A DNA stretch of 64,000 nt from Aminipila butyrica (lineage in GTDB: Bacteria; Bacillota; Clostridia; Peptostreptococcales; Anaerovoracaceae), in assembly GCF_010669305.1 (NCBI RefSeq), contig NZ_CP048649.1:1-64000 (forward strand). The letters are read 5' to 3'. Within the stretch, counting starts at the first letter, position 1; each line of letters opens with the position of its first letter. The position numbers and the translations under genes were made by a program. Under the pieces are notes generated by a model. That model did no database searches. It had not been told where the DNA came from and saw only the letters and a list, made by a program, of their open reading frames with translations. This document shows positions 7,814 to 15,942 of the stretch, in pieces.

Positions 7814-9139
7814 TTACGCAACTTTGGGTTTATTGTCCAGTGCTCTGCGAACAGATAAATCCCTTGCTGCCCCTAAACCAGCAAAAAAGCAGAGCCCAGC
7901 GACTCCAATAAGGATAGTAAGCGGTATAGTCCAGCTGCTGGTAGTATCATGTAGATATCCGAAAAGCATCGGTCCAAAAGCGGCCAGCAGATAGCCTATA
8001 GATTGTGCCATGCCGGATAATCTTGCCGCTTCATCAGCCTGATCTGTCCGCAGACTGAAAAACATCATTGACAAGCTAAAGGTAAATCCGCCTCCAATTC
8101 CTAATATAATTATCCACAAACCTGTTAGCCCAGCTCCCCCAAAGAAAAGCAGTCCCAACAACCCTGTGATGACGCATAGCGAGCCCAATACCACTAAAGA
8201 CTGCTGGCTGGCTCTGCGCCCCGCAAGAACGGATCCGACAAAGGTCACAGGAATCAGCGCTAATTGCATAAGGGAAAGCATCCAACCCGCGTTGCTTGGG
8301 TTCATACCCTGTTGAATTAAAATATCAGGCAGCCAAGCGACCATGCAATAAAACACCATCGATTGCAAGCCCATGTAGAAAGTGACTTGCCAGGCCAGAG
8401 GGGATTTCCACATGTTGATTTCTTTCATTACAGGTTTACCCAAGCTGTTTCTTTTTTTCCATTCCGCATCCAATTCAGCTGTACCGTCTGTGACATCCAT
8501 ATCAGTTCTTTTATCAACGATGGCTATTTTCTGTTTTTTTCTCCTCAATTGAGGAATCCAAAGCACAATGGCTGTCAAACTAAGTATTGCCCAAATCTTC
8601 AATGCTCCGGCCCATCCCAAGCTTAAGCCTACTGCTAAAGGAATGCTTATCCCAGAGGCTAATGCTGCAAAAACATTCATAGAAACAGAATAGACTCCGG
8701 TCATCACCCCAACCTGCCTTGGAAACTCCTTTTTAATTAAACTTGGTATTAATACATTTCCTGCTGAAATGGACAGTCCAAGAATGGCCGTTCCCAAAAA
8801 CAAGGCTAAGCTTCCAGCCCAGGAACGCAATAAAAGTCCTAGGGTAAGAAGGACAACTGACCAAAATAGAACTACTTCTGTTCCAAGCCTACGGGCCATT
8901 CCAGGTACAAGGGGTGAGAACAGCGCAAAGGCGAACAAGGGCAGAGTCGTAATCATTCCTGCCAGTGTGTTTGAGATATACAAGTTATCTCGGATTAAAC
9001 TGACTAAAGGTCCCACTGACGTTAAAGGAGCTCGGAGATTTGCTGCAATAAAAGCGATACCGATTATCAGCATTATCGGCGCAGCTTTTTTTGAAAAGAG
9101 CGGTTGGTCTTTGTCGTGATTTCTATGTAATTGATTCAT
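7814..9139 (-). CDS. Major facilitator transporter, CynX/NimT family
   Basis: 441 residues with 12 predicted membrane segments and a long hydrophilic central loop (about 200-245). The first segment carries AANLRAPLTSVGPL, the recognisable signature of the CynX/NimT/YycB branch, which includes transporters linked to cyanate and 2-nitroimidazole. The direction and substrate are not certain; export of a small toxic organic compound is common for MarR-controlled members. RBS GGAGAAAG precedes the start. It lies 2 bases after the stop of the 83-codon frame 9142-9393, suggesting translational coupling, and downstream of a marR gene whose likely operator flanks the unit. Confidence 0.85.
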   Translation of the reverse strand: MNQLHRNHDKDQPLFSKKAAPIMLIIGIAFIAANLRAPLTSVGPLVSLIRDNLYISNTLAGMITTLPLFAFALFSPLVPGMARRLGTEVVLFWSVVLLTLGLLLRSWAGSLALFLGTAILGLSISAGNVLIPSLIKKEFPRQVGVMTGVYSVSMNVFAALASGISIPLAVGLSLGWAGALKIWAILSLTAIVLWIPQLRRKKQKIAIVDKRTDMDVTDGTAELDAEWKKRNSLGKPVMKEINMWKSPLAWQVTFYMGLQSMVFYCMVAWLPDILIQQGMNPSNAGWMLSLMQLALIPVTFVGSVLAGRRASQQSLVVLGSLCVITGLLGLLFFGGAGLTGLWIIILGIGGGFTFSLSMMFFSLRTDQADEAARLSGMAQSIGYLLAAFGPMLFGYLHDTTSSWTIPLTILIGVAGLCFFAGLGAARDLSVRRALDNKPKVA

Positions 9140-9141
9140 TT

Positions 9142-9393
9142 CTATTCTTTCTCCCTCTCCTGCTTTTTTAAGCGTTCTTTATTTTTATTATCTTCTAACC
9201 TACTCTTAAAGATATTGTTCGGCGAAAACATTGGGCATTCATATGGATAAAAACAAAGGAAAATACATGAAGCTACCGAATTATAGAAAGGCCCTAAAGC
9301 CCTTTCATCCACTTCAACAATCTTTTCCCTCCGCTTACTTCCAGCGCTATTGTCAGAAGCCAGATATGGCTTTTCTTCTATTTCCTTCTTAAT
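9142..9393 (-). CDS. Candidate 83-codon gene with ATT start, upstream of the transporter
   Basis: The region between marR and the transporter is fully open in one reverse-strand frame from an AAGGAGG at about 9400 to TAG at 9142-9144. There is no ATG, GTG or TTG at the expected place; ATT (9391-9393) stands 7 bases after the Shine-Dalgarno. The peptide starts IKKEIEEKPYLASDNSAGSK and ends in a charged Lys/Glu-rich tail. Its stop lies 2 bases before the transporter ATG. Either this is a real gene using the rare ATT start (as infC does), or a recently inactivated gene with an ATG to ATT change. I do not recognise a family. Confidence 0.4.
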   Translation of the reverse strand: MKKEIEEKPYLASDNSAGSKRREKIVEVDERALGPFYNSVASCIFLCFYPYECPMFSPNNIFKSRLEDNKNKERLKKQEREKE

Positions 9394-9426
9394 CTCCCTA
9401 CCTCCTTACAAAAGTATATCAAAATG

Positions 9427-9445
9427 AGTATAGCAACCATACGCT
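9427..9445 (-). promoter_or_regulatory. Probable MarR operator for the transporter unit
   Basis: On the reverse strand the site reads AGCGTATGGTTGCTATACT. 15 of 19 positions match the site at 9940-9958 on the forward strand (shared pattern AGCRTATGGKTRCTATAC), and its core GTATGG-TTG-CTATAC is a near-palindrome. TATACT at its end may be the -10 element of the unit. Confidence 0.55.
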
Positions 9446-9465
9446 TTAAGAAAAAATTTTTATTC

Positions 9466-9933
9466 TTAAAAATTCTCATTAAAATTTTTGACCTTGCTTA
9501 TCATGGACGACAAAAAATCAGATAAAAACGCTAAGTCATGTTCAGAAGCATTTTGCAACTCCTCTTCAACCATGCGGTTTAAGATAGAATGATACTCCAG
9601 ATGGCTGTTGTGAGCGGTTTTGCCTTTTTCAGTCAAGCTCAGTGAGTATCTAGACAGATTAAGCTCATCAATTTCCTTAATCACCAGGGCCTTTTTCTCT
9701 AACTTTTTGAGAATTTCAGAAACAGCCCCTTTTGTTACGCCTAGAATATCGGCGAGTCCGCCTACATGAATGCCCGGGTGCTCAGCAATAGCCATTATTA
9801 CATGTATTTCAGAGTAATAAATCGGCACATCCGTTCCAAAGCATCGTGACTTCTTGTCTAGCTCAATCAACGCAAACGCTAAATGCAGAGAATTATTCGC
9901 AATTTGATGTTTGTTATTTATAAGTTTATCCAT
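9466..9933 (-). CDS. MarR-family transcriptional regulator
   Basis: 155 residues with the winged-helix core: IHVGGLADILGVTKGAVSEI (helix-turn-helix) followed by LEKKALVIKEIDELNLSRYSLSLTEKG (wing). MarR proteins are dimers that repress nearby exporter or oxidoreductase genes and are released by small aromatic ligands. The transporter lies downstream on the same strand, and the same palindromic motif occurs before marR and before the transporter unit, so auto-repression and repression of the exporter are likely. The start has no strong Shine-Dalgarno. Confidence 0.85.
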   Translation of the reverse strand: MDKLINNKHQIANNSLHLAFALIELDKKSRCFGTDVPIYYSEIHVIMAIAEHPGIHVGGLADILGVTKGAVSEILKKLEKKALVIKEIDELNLSRYSLSLTEKGKTAHNSHLEYHSILNRMVEEELQNASEHDLAFLSDFLSSMISKVKNFNENF

Positions 9934-9939
9934 ATCAAT

Positions 9940-9968
9940 AGCATATGGGTACTATACGCTTTTGTCAA
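9940..9968 (-). promoter_or_regulatory. marR promoter overlapped by operator
   Basis: Reverse strand TTGACA (9968-9963), a 17-base spacer and TATGCT (9945-9940). The spacer and -10 are covered by the palindrome-like site at 9940-9960, the expected position for autorepression. Confidence 0.6.
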
Positions 9969-10002
9969 GCCCCTATTCCTTATTAAAGATAGTATTATTT
10001 AG

Positions 10003-10117
10003 AAAAAAAATAAGGCTGCATAATCTTAGACATAGTCACGCAAGCCTATTAATTGAACTTGGATTTTCTCCACTGCTTATAGCTGCTCGCTTAGGCCATG
10101 AAAAGGTTGAACTTTGA
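10003..10117 (+). pseudogene. C-terminal fragment of a phage tyrosine integrase
   Basis: This stretch encodes IRLHNLRHSHASLLIELGFS and LLIAARLGHEKVE, nearly the same as residues of the intact integrase at 21846-22895 (HDLRH here HNLRH; IADRLG here IAARLG). Homology stops at GTTGAA and resumes about 120 bp later in the other copy, so the C-terminus with the catalytic Tyr has been deleted. It lies in the same orientation relative to the att sequence as the intact gene, so it is a leftover of another element once integrated at this site. Confidence 0.8.
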
Positions 10118-10128
10118 TATTTCAATGC

Positions 10129-10160
10129 TTATAGCAACATCCGGTCATTATCAATTTCAA
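10129..10160. repeat. attL-like core repeat of the prophage
   Basis: A 32-bp sequence beginning TTATAGCAACATCCGG matches 22954-22985 with one mismatch. A shorter match (CTTTGATATTTCA) also lies a few bases outside both. It includes the last codons and stop of the ABC ATPase gene when read on the reverse strand. Confidence 0.8.
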
Positions 10161-10376
10161 TTCAGTATAAATAGTTTATATTGCCATTGTGTATTTTTCA
10201 ACGTTTGTGTATTATAAATTCCATATAATACACGATTATAACTACAGCTTGCAATTCTTTAGTACTTTTGTAGTACCTAAATCAATTTGATTATAATTAG
10301 CATGTCAACCTGGAGCTATAATAGAAGTAGAAGACAAATAATGACCTTTTAATTATACCAAAGAGCTTTATCAACT
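10161..10376. other. Left end of the prophage, non-coding, with an inverted repeat
   Basis: No convincing gene. A perfect 10-bp inverted repeat GTGTATTATA / TATAATACAC lies at 10207-10233 without a T-run. A TAGTAC-rich stretch near 10260-10275 resembles one next to the right att (about 22893-22912); these could be integrase arm sites, but this is speculative. Confidence 0.35.
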
Positions 10377-11219
10377 TTAAACTTGCGCCTTATCTTGAAG
10401 GTCTATAATAGGTAATACTTTTTGTGAGTATTCATCCCAATAACCATTTTCATCCCTACAATAATTATGAAGCCATATATACATCATTAGAGCCTCTAAT
10501 TCTTGTTTCTTGCCTCGTATGAATGCCTTTTTTGGTATGTTCCTATATAATGATTCCAAATTAAACACATTCCTTTTCTGTGTATAGTCATATTCACTTT
10601 GTCCGAATCTATCTTTTCTATTTGTATTAGGCCATAAATCCTTATTCTCATATAGTTGATCTAACCATTTATACGCAAAAACTGCTATATTAACCCCATA
10701 TTTTTTTCTAGTTTGTTCAAGCCAATTCAATATTGAATTAGAAAATGTATAATCAGAAAAACCCTCAGCGTGAGCCCTCTTTTTGTGATAGGCTTTAATA
10801 AATTGAAAAATCATCTCCGATTGTCCTTTTAACTCTGGGATCCGCTTCGTTATTCTTTTATATAATTCGTAAGAGACTTCTCTAAATTCCGATTCAGTGT
10901 TAAATATGGAAAAAAAATCATACTTTTCCAGCATATTTCCAATAATTCTATTTGCATATTTGCCACTTTTATCATAAATATTTGTAAGCCACTCAATTAT
11001 TTCTGGTTCATAAGCCCTTAAGGTTTTTCTATACTCTTCAACTCTTTCGTCCTTAATAATTGATTTCATTTCAAATTCAGTAATACTTATATAATTCATA
11101 AAGTATTCAAAAATATAGTTAACACAGATTTTCAAATTTTCATCTTTGAATTTCCCATCAAATTCATCAAGCCGATCTTCTTTCTTCCGTTTTGCAATGT
11201 ATTCTTCAATACTAAGCAT
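10377..11219 (-). CDS. Hypothetical prophage protein, 280 residues
   Basis: A charged, helix-rich protein that I do not recognise. The start at 11219 (MLSIEEYIAKRKKEDRLDEF) is chosen because GGAGG lies 7 bases upstream; the frame stays open further upstream through the remains of a small terminase. It has no signal peptide or membrane segment. It is the first gene inside attL, a place where phages and satellites often carry accessory or defence genes, so that kind of role is possible but not supported by any motif. Confidence 0.6.
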   Translation of the reverse strand: MLSIEEYIAKRKKEDRLDEFDGKFKDENLKICVNYIFEYFMNYISITEFEMKSIIKDERVEEYRKTLRAYEPEIIEWLTNIYDKSGKYANRIIGNMLEKYDFFSIFNTESEFREVSYELYKRITKRIPELKGQSEMIFQFIKAYHKKRAHAEGFSDYTFSNSILNWLEQTRKKYGVNIAVFAYKWLDQLYENKDLWPNTNRKDRFGQSEYDYTQKRNVFNLESLYRNIPKKAFIRGKKQELEALMMYIWLHNYCRDENGYWDEYSQKVLPIIDLQDKAQV

Positions 11220-11584
11220 ACATGAACCTCCATTTTCTACTTTTTCTCTTTTTAAAGCCTCCAAAATCTCCGCATACTTCTTTTTCTATTTATACAATGT
11301 AGAAGGTACTCTTCCTATTTTAGCAGCTATCTGCTCATATGTCAGCCCATTCCTTACGCCTTTTTAAGCCCTCTAATGGCTCTAAGTGATCTCTTTTGTA
11401 GCTGGTTATACCTTTCTAGCACCTTACTATTTTTAAACAATATACAGGCCTGTGTGTCAACTGCCGCATCTGCCTAATTAATGCTCTTTGGGTAAGCCGT
11501 TCTATATGCTTCTCTTTGGCTTTTATCTTTTAGTAGCTCTTGTACGAATTTTTCTTGCTTATTCGTTAAGCCCCCTTTAGCCAT
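11220..11584 (-). pseudogene. Terminase small subunit remnant
   Basis: After AAAGGAGGTGAGCC the reverse strand starts MAKGGLTNKQEKFVQELL and continues SQREAYRTAYPKSIN, typical of the Terminase_2 N-terminus. A TAG follows at a position usually occupied by Trp; the frame then continues to LQKRSLRAIRGLKKA, stops, and a different frame holds the helix-turn-helix-like GLTYEQIAAKIGRVPSTLYK, again broken by TAG at a probable Trp codon. At least two nonsense changes and one frameshift are therefore present. A second, intact small terminase gene is at 16777-17286. Confidence 0.7.
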
Positions 11585-11599
11585 ACGGCTCACCTCCTT

Positions 11600-11874
11600 T
11601 TATTCTTTACTAAAAGTATTAAACTATGGTATATTGTGTTTATAGCTATATGTTATACTCAACTCCCAACTGGAAACGCCGGTGCGCCTCAACATGCTGA
11701 TTCAATGAAAATATTACTAGATATCTATTTAGCTGCTTATTTAATTTTCGTATCAATAACAATGGAGGGGATGCCTATGTTTTATGCATTTCTAATAAAT
11801 ATATCAACAAACTTGATTTGGCAGGTTGGGGGTTGGGTATAGCGTATAATTTTTTATGTAAAAGGATATAAGAA
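11600..11874. other. Intergenic region, no convincing gene
   Basis: A forward frame of up to 68 codons exists, and within it a 21-codon hydrophobic peptide beginning MFYAFLINISTNL is preceded by GGAGGGG. The size and hydrophobicity resemble type I toxin peptides, but nothing else supports it. Confidence 0.2.
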
Positions 11875-11899
11875 AAGAACCACCGCTGAGATGGTCCTT
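11875..11899 (-). terminator. Terminator after the zinc-ribbon phage gene
   Basis: Reverse strand AAGGACCA / TGGTTCTT stem (one mismatch) followed by a T-rich tail, just after the stop at 11917. Confidence 0.5.
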
Positions 11900-11916
11900 A
11901 AAACTTTGATTTCTAT

Positions 11917-12306
11917 TTATGTCTCAGATTCTGTTTCATCTTCATTATCATAAACTAAACGTGATTTTATTTCAGCTTTGCAACAAGGGCAGTTCATATA
12001 GCTTGTGGAGCGTCGATGTAAAGAAATCGTTTTTCCATCAGCTTCCCAACAGCAAGTGCAGTATGGGCCTTGCTTTGATCCGTCTTCTTCAATAGTATAA
12101 ACAGCACCTCTACCTTCGCTATATTTAATCTTTTTTGATTTTTCTATTATTGTATTTAGCTCATCAATAGTTCTCTTAAGTTCAAAATTTTCTTGCTGAA
12201 TGTCCATCATCTCTTTTTGTGCTTCTAATAGTTGCTTGGTTACATCTATATTATCAGCCTTTTGCATAACACTAACTGCATCTTTAATTGTATCATACCA
12301 TCCCAT
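11917..12306 (-). CDS. Hypothetical phage protein with coiled coil and zinc ribbon
   Basis: 129 residues. Residues about 20-57 form a coiled coil (LLEAQKEMMDIQQENFELKR); the second half has two cysteine pairs, CTCC and CPCC, spaced like a zinc ribbon. Proteins with this arrangement occur widely in mobile elements, with no assigned function known to me. Confidence 0.65.
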   Translation of the reverse strand: MGWYDTIKDAVSVMQKADNIDVTKQLLEAQKEMMDIQQENFELKRTIDELNTIIEKSKKIKYSEGRGAVYTIEEDGSKQGPYCTCCWEADGKTISLHRRSTSYMNCPCCKAEIKSRLVYDNEDETESET

Positions 12307-12386
12307 TCCTTTGTCTCCTCTTAGCTATTAAAGTTCTAGTCACTTTCATATTTGTAATCATCCCCGCTCTTTTTTGCTCTTAGGTT

Positions 12387-12695
12387 CTACTTTTCTTTTT
12401 TTACTTTCGCACTTCCGTGCCCGTAATGTTCCGATAGCGGTTCTTCACAAAAATGCGTGACCTCATTTGTTTCCAAGTCAATAATCTTTTCGTAATATTT
12501 GTCATTCCGTCTATCTACCAATCTTATTTTTCTTACTTTTCTCTTATTATCCGCTCTTTCCGTGTACTCATCTCTTAACTCCCACGCTTCATTCTTTCTA
12601 TATTTCCTATTTTTTGCTACCCATCTAGCAACATGAATCCCAAAACAGATTTTATGCTCAATTTTACCTAAGTCTACGATCTTTTTTTCACTCAT
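12387..12695 (-). CDS. Hypothetical phage protein, 102 residues
   Basis: A small, strongly basic protein (many Lys/Arg, e.g. RKVRKIRLVDRRNDKYYEKI) with no motif I recognise. It lies in the accessory region between the tail module and attL. An AAGGGAAGAAAGC precedes its start. Confidence 0.5.
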   Translation of the reverse strand: MSEKKIVDLGKIEHKICFGIHVARWVAKNRKYRKNEAWELRDEYTERADNKRKVRKIRLVDRRNDKYYEKIIDLETNEVTHFCEEPLSEHYGHGSAKVKKEK

Positions 12696-12925
12696 TTGCT
12701 TTCTTCCCTTTTTTATTTAATCATATCCCTAAATCTTCCATGATTCAACAGCGTATGTTCGACATAATCTATTATAATCTGACACAATGAAAAACCCGCC
12801 AGTTTCCCAGCGAGTATAATGAAAGGAGAAAGGCTCTTACTTGCAATCATAGTTGTGAAATATACTCCTTATTTCCTTCTTAAATTAATTTAACAATTTG
12901 CTCGTCTGGCATATAACCCTACTAC
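12696..12925 (-). other. Remnant region after the tape measure gene, with a terminator-like hairpin
   Basis: A hairpin with GAAA loop followed by GGTTTTT on the reverse strand lies at 12788-12812 and probably ends the tail-gene transcript. A 10-codon frame (MPDEQIVKLI) directly follows the tape measure stop, where the distal tail gene would be expected. The distal tail, tail lysin and lysis genes are absent, as if deleted here. Confidence 0.4.
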
Positions 12926-14545
12926 TTACGTCATCCCATTTATAAGCCTTGTTCCTTGGCGCATGGCTTCGCCGGCGGTATATGGGGCCATAACCCTTGC
13001 AAGTTCACGTCCATCAATTTCTATGATAATAGGTATAGTACTGCTCCCTCCAGTGCTGCCTCGTCTGGATAATGCATTATCAACAGCCTGCTCAATCGTA
13101 GATAGAGGGGCCTCGATGTTAGTACCGTGTTTCTGGTCGCCTAAGATAGCTAAGAACTCGCTGTTTGGCGGTATGACTGCACCGGTGGCAAGCTTGGGCA
13201 ATGAAACTCTGCTCAATTCTTTTATATTAAATCCAAACTCATTACCACCGATTTCAGGAACCCAGTCAGGAATGGAAAAATTGATTCCGTTTAATGCCCT
13301 TATAATCTTATTTGCCGCGTCAATAAACCCATTTGCTAACCCTTCTGCAAATCCCAAAATTGAATTAATCCCCTTTTTTATTGGCTCTATAAAAGTTTGG
13401 TTAAACCAAGATGCAACACTGCTCCAGGTTTCTTTTATTGATTTCCATACTTCTATTGCTTTTTCTTTTATTTCGTCCCAATATTTTACGACAAGAACAA
13501 TAACGGCTATTAAGGAAGCAATAGCAATCACCACAAGACCAATCGGCCCGGTTAAGAATGCAAAAGCTGCACCTAAAGCTGTGGTTGTAAGCGTTGCCGC
13601 ACCAGATATAGCAGTCCACAGCGATGTTATAGCATTAGTAAAAAGAAGCTTTACCATATATGCGGCAAATAAAGCTGTTAATGTTGTAATAATGGCCACA
13701 ATCGCAATTGCAATTATATTCCCTTCGCTTGCTGCTTCTATTAAGTCGGTAATCCCAACTACTACCTCATTCAATATTGAAACTATACTCGTCACAGCTG
13801 GAAGCAAAAGCTCACCTAATGCCCCCGCTAAAGAGGTGACGTTTTCCTTTAATACTCTAGTCTGGTTTGCATAGCTCCCGCCAAGAGTTTTCTCAAAATC
13901 TCCCTGTGCATCTGCTGTAGCTTTCATTATGTATTGATAACGTAAAGTGGCTTGCTCCGCCTGCGTCATAGATTCATAGGACTTTTTAATGCCCCCAGCT
14001 AAAGCAAACGCTTCAAGGTTGGCCACAGACATATTTATACCTAATTGTTTAAGTGGCTCTGTTTCTCCCGAAATTCCCGACCTTAATTTTTCAAATGCCA
14101 CCTCTGGGTCTAAATTATAGAACGAAGCCATGTCGCCAGCTAGTCCCGTAATACCTTGTGACATATCTAAAATTTCTTTTTTGCCCAATCCCATAGATTT
14201 AAACATCGCACCTATAGTTGAAGAAAATTGTTTTGCTGATAATTCCGACAAACCAAACCGCTCAAGTGTTGTGTTTGCAAACTGGTCGATGGTCTTGGAA
14301 CTTGCTTCAAAAGTTGTGTCTACGACATTCTGTACTTCTTGCAAGTCTGATGCTACAGTTAAAGCTTCTTGGCCAAAGCCTATAATTTTCTGCATAGAAA
14401 AGGCTGCTGCAATAGCAACACCAATTTTTTGAAATGTTGATTCTAGACTGTTGATTTCTTTTGATATTTGATTTGTCCCTTTTGTAAATCCAACGATGTC
14501 TGTTTTGGTGTCAAAAATTAAAGAACCTGCTGTTGTTCCAGCCAT
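12926..14545 (-). CDS. Phage tail tape measure protein
   Basis: About 539 residues. The N-terminal third matches the TP901 tape-measure domain (for example FSSTIGAMFKSMGLGKKEIL and the block SGISGETEPLKQLGINMSVA). Hydrophobic segments follow around 270-350, then a Trp-rich repeat-like region KEKAIEVWKSIKETWSSV and a C-terminal domain. These proteins set the length of long non-contractile tails and assist DNA entry. It is short for the family, implying a short tail or internal loss. The start at 14545 is chosen because AGGAGGTG precedes it. Confidence 0.85.
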   Translation of the reverse strand: MAGTTAGSLIFDTKTDIVGFTKGTNQISKEINSLESTFQKIGVAIAAAFSMQKIIGFGQEALTVASDLQEVQNVVDTTFEASSKTIDQFANTTLERFGLSELSAKQFSSTIGAMFKSMGLGKKEILDMSQGITGLAGDMASFYNLDPEVAFEKLRSGISGETEPLKQLGINMSVANLEAFALAGGIKKSYESMTQAEQATLRYQYIMKATADAQGDFEKTLGGSYANQTRVLKENVTSLAGALGELLLPAVTSIVSILNEVVVGITDLIEAASEGNIIAIAIVAIITTLTALFAAYMVKLLFTNAITSLWTAISGAATLTTTALGAAFAFLTGPIGLVVIAIASLIAVIVLVVKYWDEIKEKAIEVWKSIKETWSSVASWFNQTFIEPIKKGINSILGFAEGLANGFIDAANKIIRALNGINFSIPDWVPEIGGNEFGFNIKELSRVSLPKLATGAVIPPNSEFLAILGDQKHGTNIEAPLSTIEQAVDNALSRRGSTGGSSTIPIIIEIDGRELARVMAPYTAGEAMRQGTRLINGMT

Positions 14546-14562
14546 CAAATCACCTCCTTCTT

Positions 14563-15135
14563 TTATTCTCCAAGTAATTTATTAAACTTATCTAACGCAC
14601 TTCGCTCTTCTGATGTAAGAAGGGCTTTTTTATCAAGCTCCGCAATATCTCTGTTCTCGGCCCACCACTCCTTTTCGGCCTTACTCTGATTGCCTTGTTT
14701 TTTCAATTTACGCTGGTGTACAAGCGTTGAAAATGTACACTCGCCCATTTCCATAAATGCGGTCAGAAATTCCCACCAATGCATATAATTCTTTGTTCTG
14801 CACGAGAACCCTAAAACTTTATCTACTCCGGAAAGGATATATATTAAGTCTTGTTCCCACGAGTACAGCTTGCCATAGCTCGGTCCATGCCTTGAATTAT
14901 CCGTACCAGGTCCACCATCAAGAAATAGAATTGCCTGTGCTAAGGCTTCGTCATATTCTGAAAAATCCAATTCCTCATTGAAAAGTATGCCAATCATAAT
15001 TTGCACTTTTTCCAGGTTACTCAATACAGGATCCTCAAGCAGGCGTAAGATAGCAATGCAATCCCTAAAGTCAGTATTGATCTTTATGTCTCTTCCATTA
15101 ATGGTAAGTGATTTCGGGAGATACAAAGGATCCAT
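14563..15135 (-). CDS. Bacteriophage Gp15-family protein (tail assembly)
   Basis: 190 residues matching the Gp15 family by its N-terminus (DIKINTDFRDCIAILRLLED) and the central conserved YSWEQDLIYILSGVDKVLG with HWWEFLTAFMEMG. The family lies just before the tape measure gene in siphovirus genomes and is thought to be a tail assembly chaperone component. Its ATG overlaps the stop of the preceding gene (TAATG), and it is 17 bp from the tape measure start. Confidence 0.8.
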   Translation of the reverse strand: MDPLYLPKSLTINGRDIKINTDFRDCIAILRLLEDPVLSNLEKVQIMIGILFNEELDFSEYDEALAQAILFLDGGPGTDNSRHGPSYGKLYSWEQDLIYILSGVDKVLGFSCRTKNYMHWWEFLTAFMEMGECTFSTLVHQRKLKKQGNQSKAEKEWWAENRDIAELDKKALLTSEERSALDKFNKLLGE

Positions 15136-15596
15136 TACTTTTTACCTGCTTTCCTTTTATGATCCTTGATAATACTTTGTACCTTACAATTACGCTTTGA
15201 CATTTCTGCCCTTATAACCGGGAGCATTGCATTTAGAAAGTTTGATGCTACATAATCCCCGTTTTCTGTCTTGGCCGAAGGACTGGCATCAGCAAATATA
15301 ATTGCCGATGCTCCTATTCCAAATACTCTGTCGATTTCATCGCTGATAAATTTGTCAATATCTTTTTGTATGCTAAGTCGTTCCCTTGCACTTTCGATAT
15401 CGCTCAGTTGTGATGCGTTACGGTCATGTGCCTCTGCTCTTGCCTGGAACTCTGGCATCTTGGCGTTAAATTTATCCATCATTAAAAAGAAACCTTCGAC
15501 GATGTTAGTGCTTTCAGGGTTAAATCTCAGCACCCGGCTTTTATCTCCTTGGATGGCAAGCTCAATCATGCCAGCGTTGAAACTAATTTTTTCCAT
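15135..15596 (-). CDS. Putative tail assembly chaperone-like phage protein
   Basis: 153 residues starting MEKISFNAGMIELAIQGDKS, preceded by GGGGGAA. A coiled-coil-like middle (HDRNASQLSDIESARERLSI) is followed by a C-terminal part containing VASNFLNAMLPVIRAEMSKR. The position before Gp15 and the tape measure gene is that of a tail chaperone in related phages; assignment is by position and general resemblance only. Confidence 0.6.
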   Translation of the reverse strand: MEKISFNAGMIELAIQGDKSRVLRFNPESTNIVEGFFLMMDKFNAKMPEFQARAEAHDRNASQLSDIESARERLSIQKDIDKFISDEIDRVFGIGASAIIFADASPSAKTENGDYVASNFLNAMLPVIRAEMSKRNCKVQSIIKDHKRKAGKK

Positions 15597-15942
15597 ATGT
15601 ATTCCCCCCTTGTTCTGTTCTCTGTTTTTCAATCTCGTCAGCCAGATACCCTAAAAGCCCCAGTATCTGTTCCACACTACAAGCTCTTATCCCGAAATAT
15701 CGCTCGCAAGCTCCTTCTCCAAGAAGATCGTCAACAAAATTCCAGCATGCTCTTATAAATGACAGCTTGAATTTCCGATCAATCCAAGAAATCGGTGCTG
15801 ATCTGGGATACAGGCGTGTTTTAAAAGTAAATCTCCTCGTTAGCTTTATGACCTGATTGCCTGTCAAATCAATCCTGTAAACCCTCCCCCTAATTCTGAT
15901 TTCTGTTCCTAGAGGAACGCTATTGTCAATCTGCATTGTCAT
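15583..15942 (-). CDS. Hypothetical phage protein upstream of the tail chaperone
   Basis: About 119 residues from the chosen Met (MTMQIDNSVPLGTEIRIRGR); the frame is open a further 18 codons upstream. It overlaps the next gene by 14 bases. It could be the N-terminal remnant or a shortened form of a head-tail or tail protein, since the capsid and major tail genes expected here are missing. No family recognised. Confidence 0.45.
   Translation of the reverse strand: MTMQIDNSVPLGTEIRIRGRVYRIDLTGNQVIKLTRRFTFKTRLYPRSAPISWIDRKFKLSFIRACWNFVDDLLGEGACERYFGIRACSVEQILGLLGYLADEIEKQRTEQGGNTYGKN

Noticed and set aside
11636..11842. 68-codon forward frame in the prophage
   Set aside because: No ribosome-binding site at its first ATG and no recognisable sequence; kept only as a note on a 21-residue hydrophobic peptide.
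12963..13874. 303-codon forward frame opposite the tape measure gene
   Set aside because: Antisense shadow; the reverse frame has clear tape-measure motifs and a strong start.
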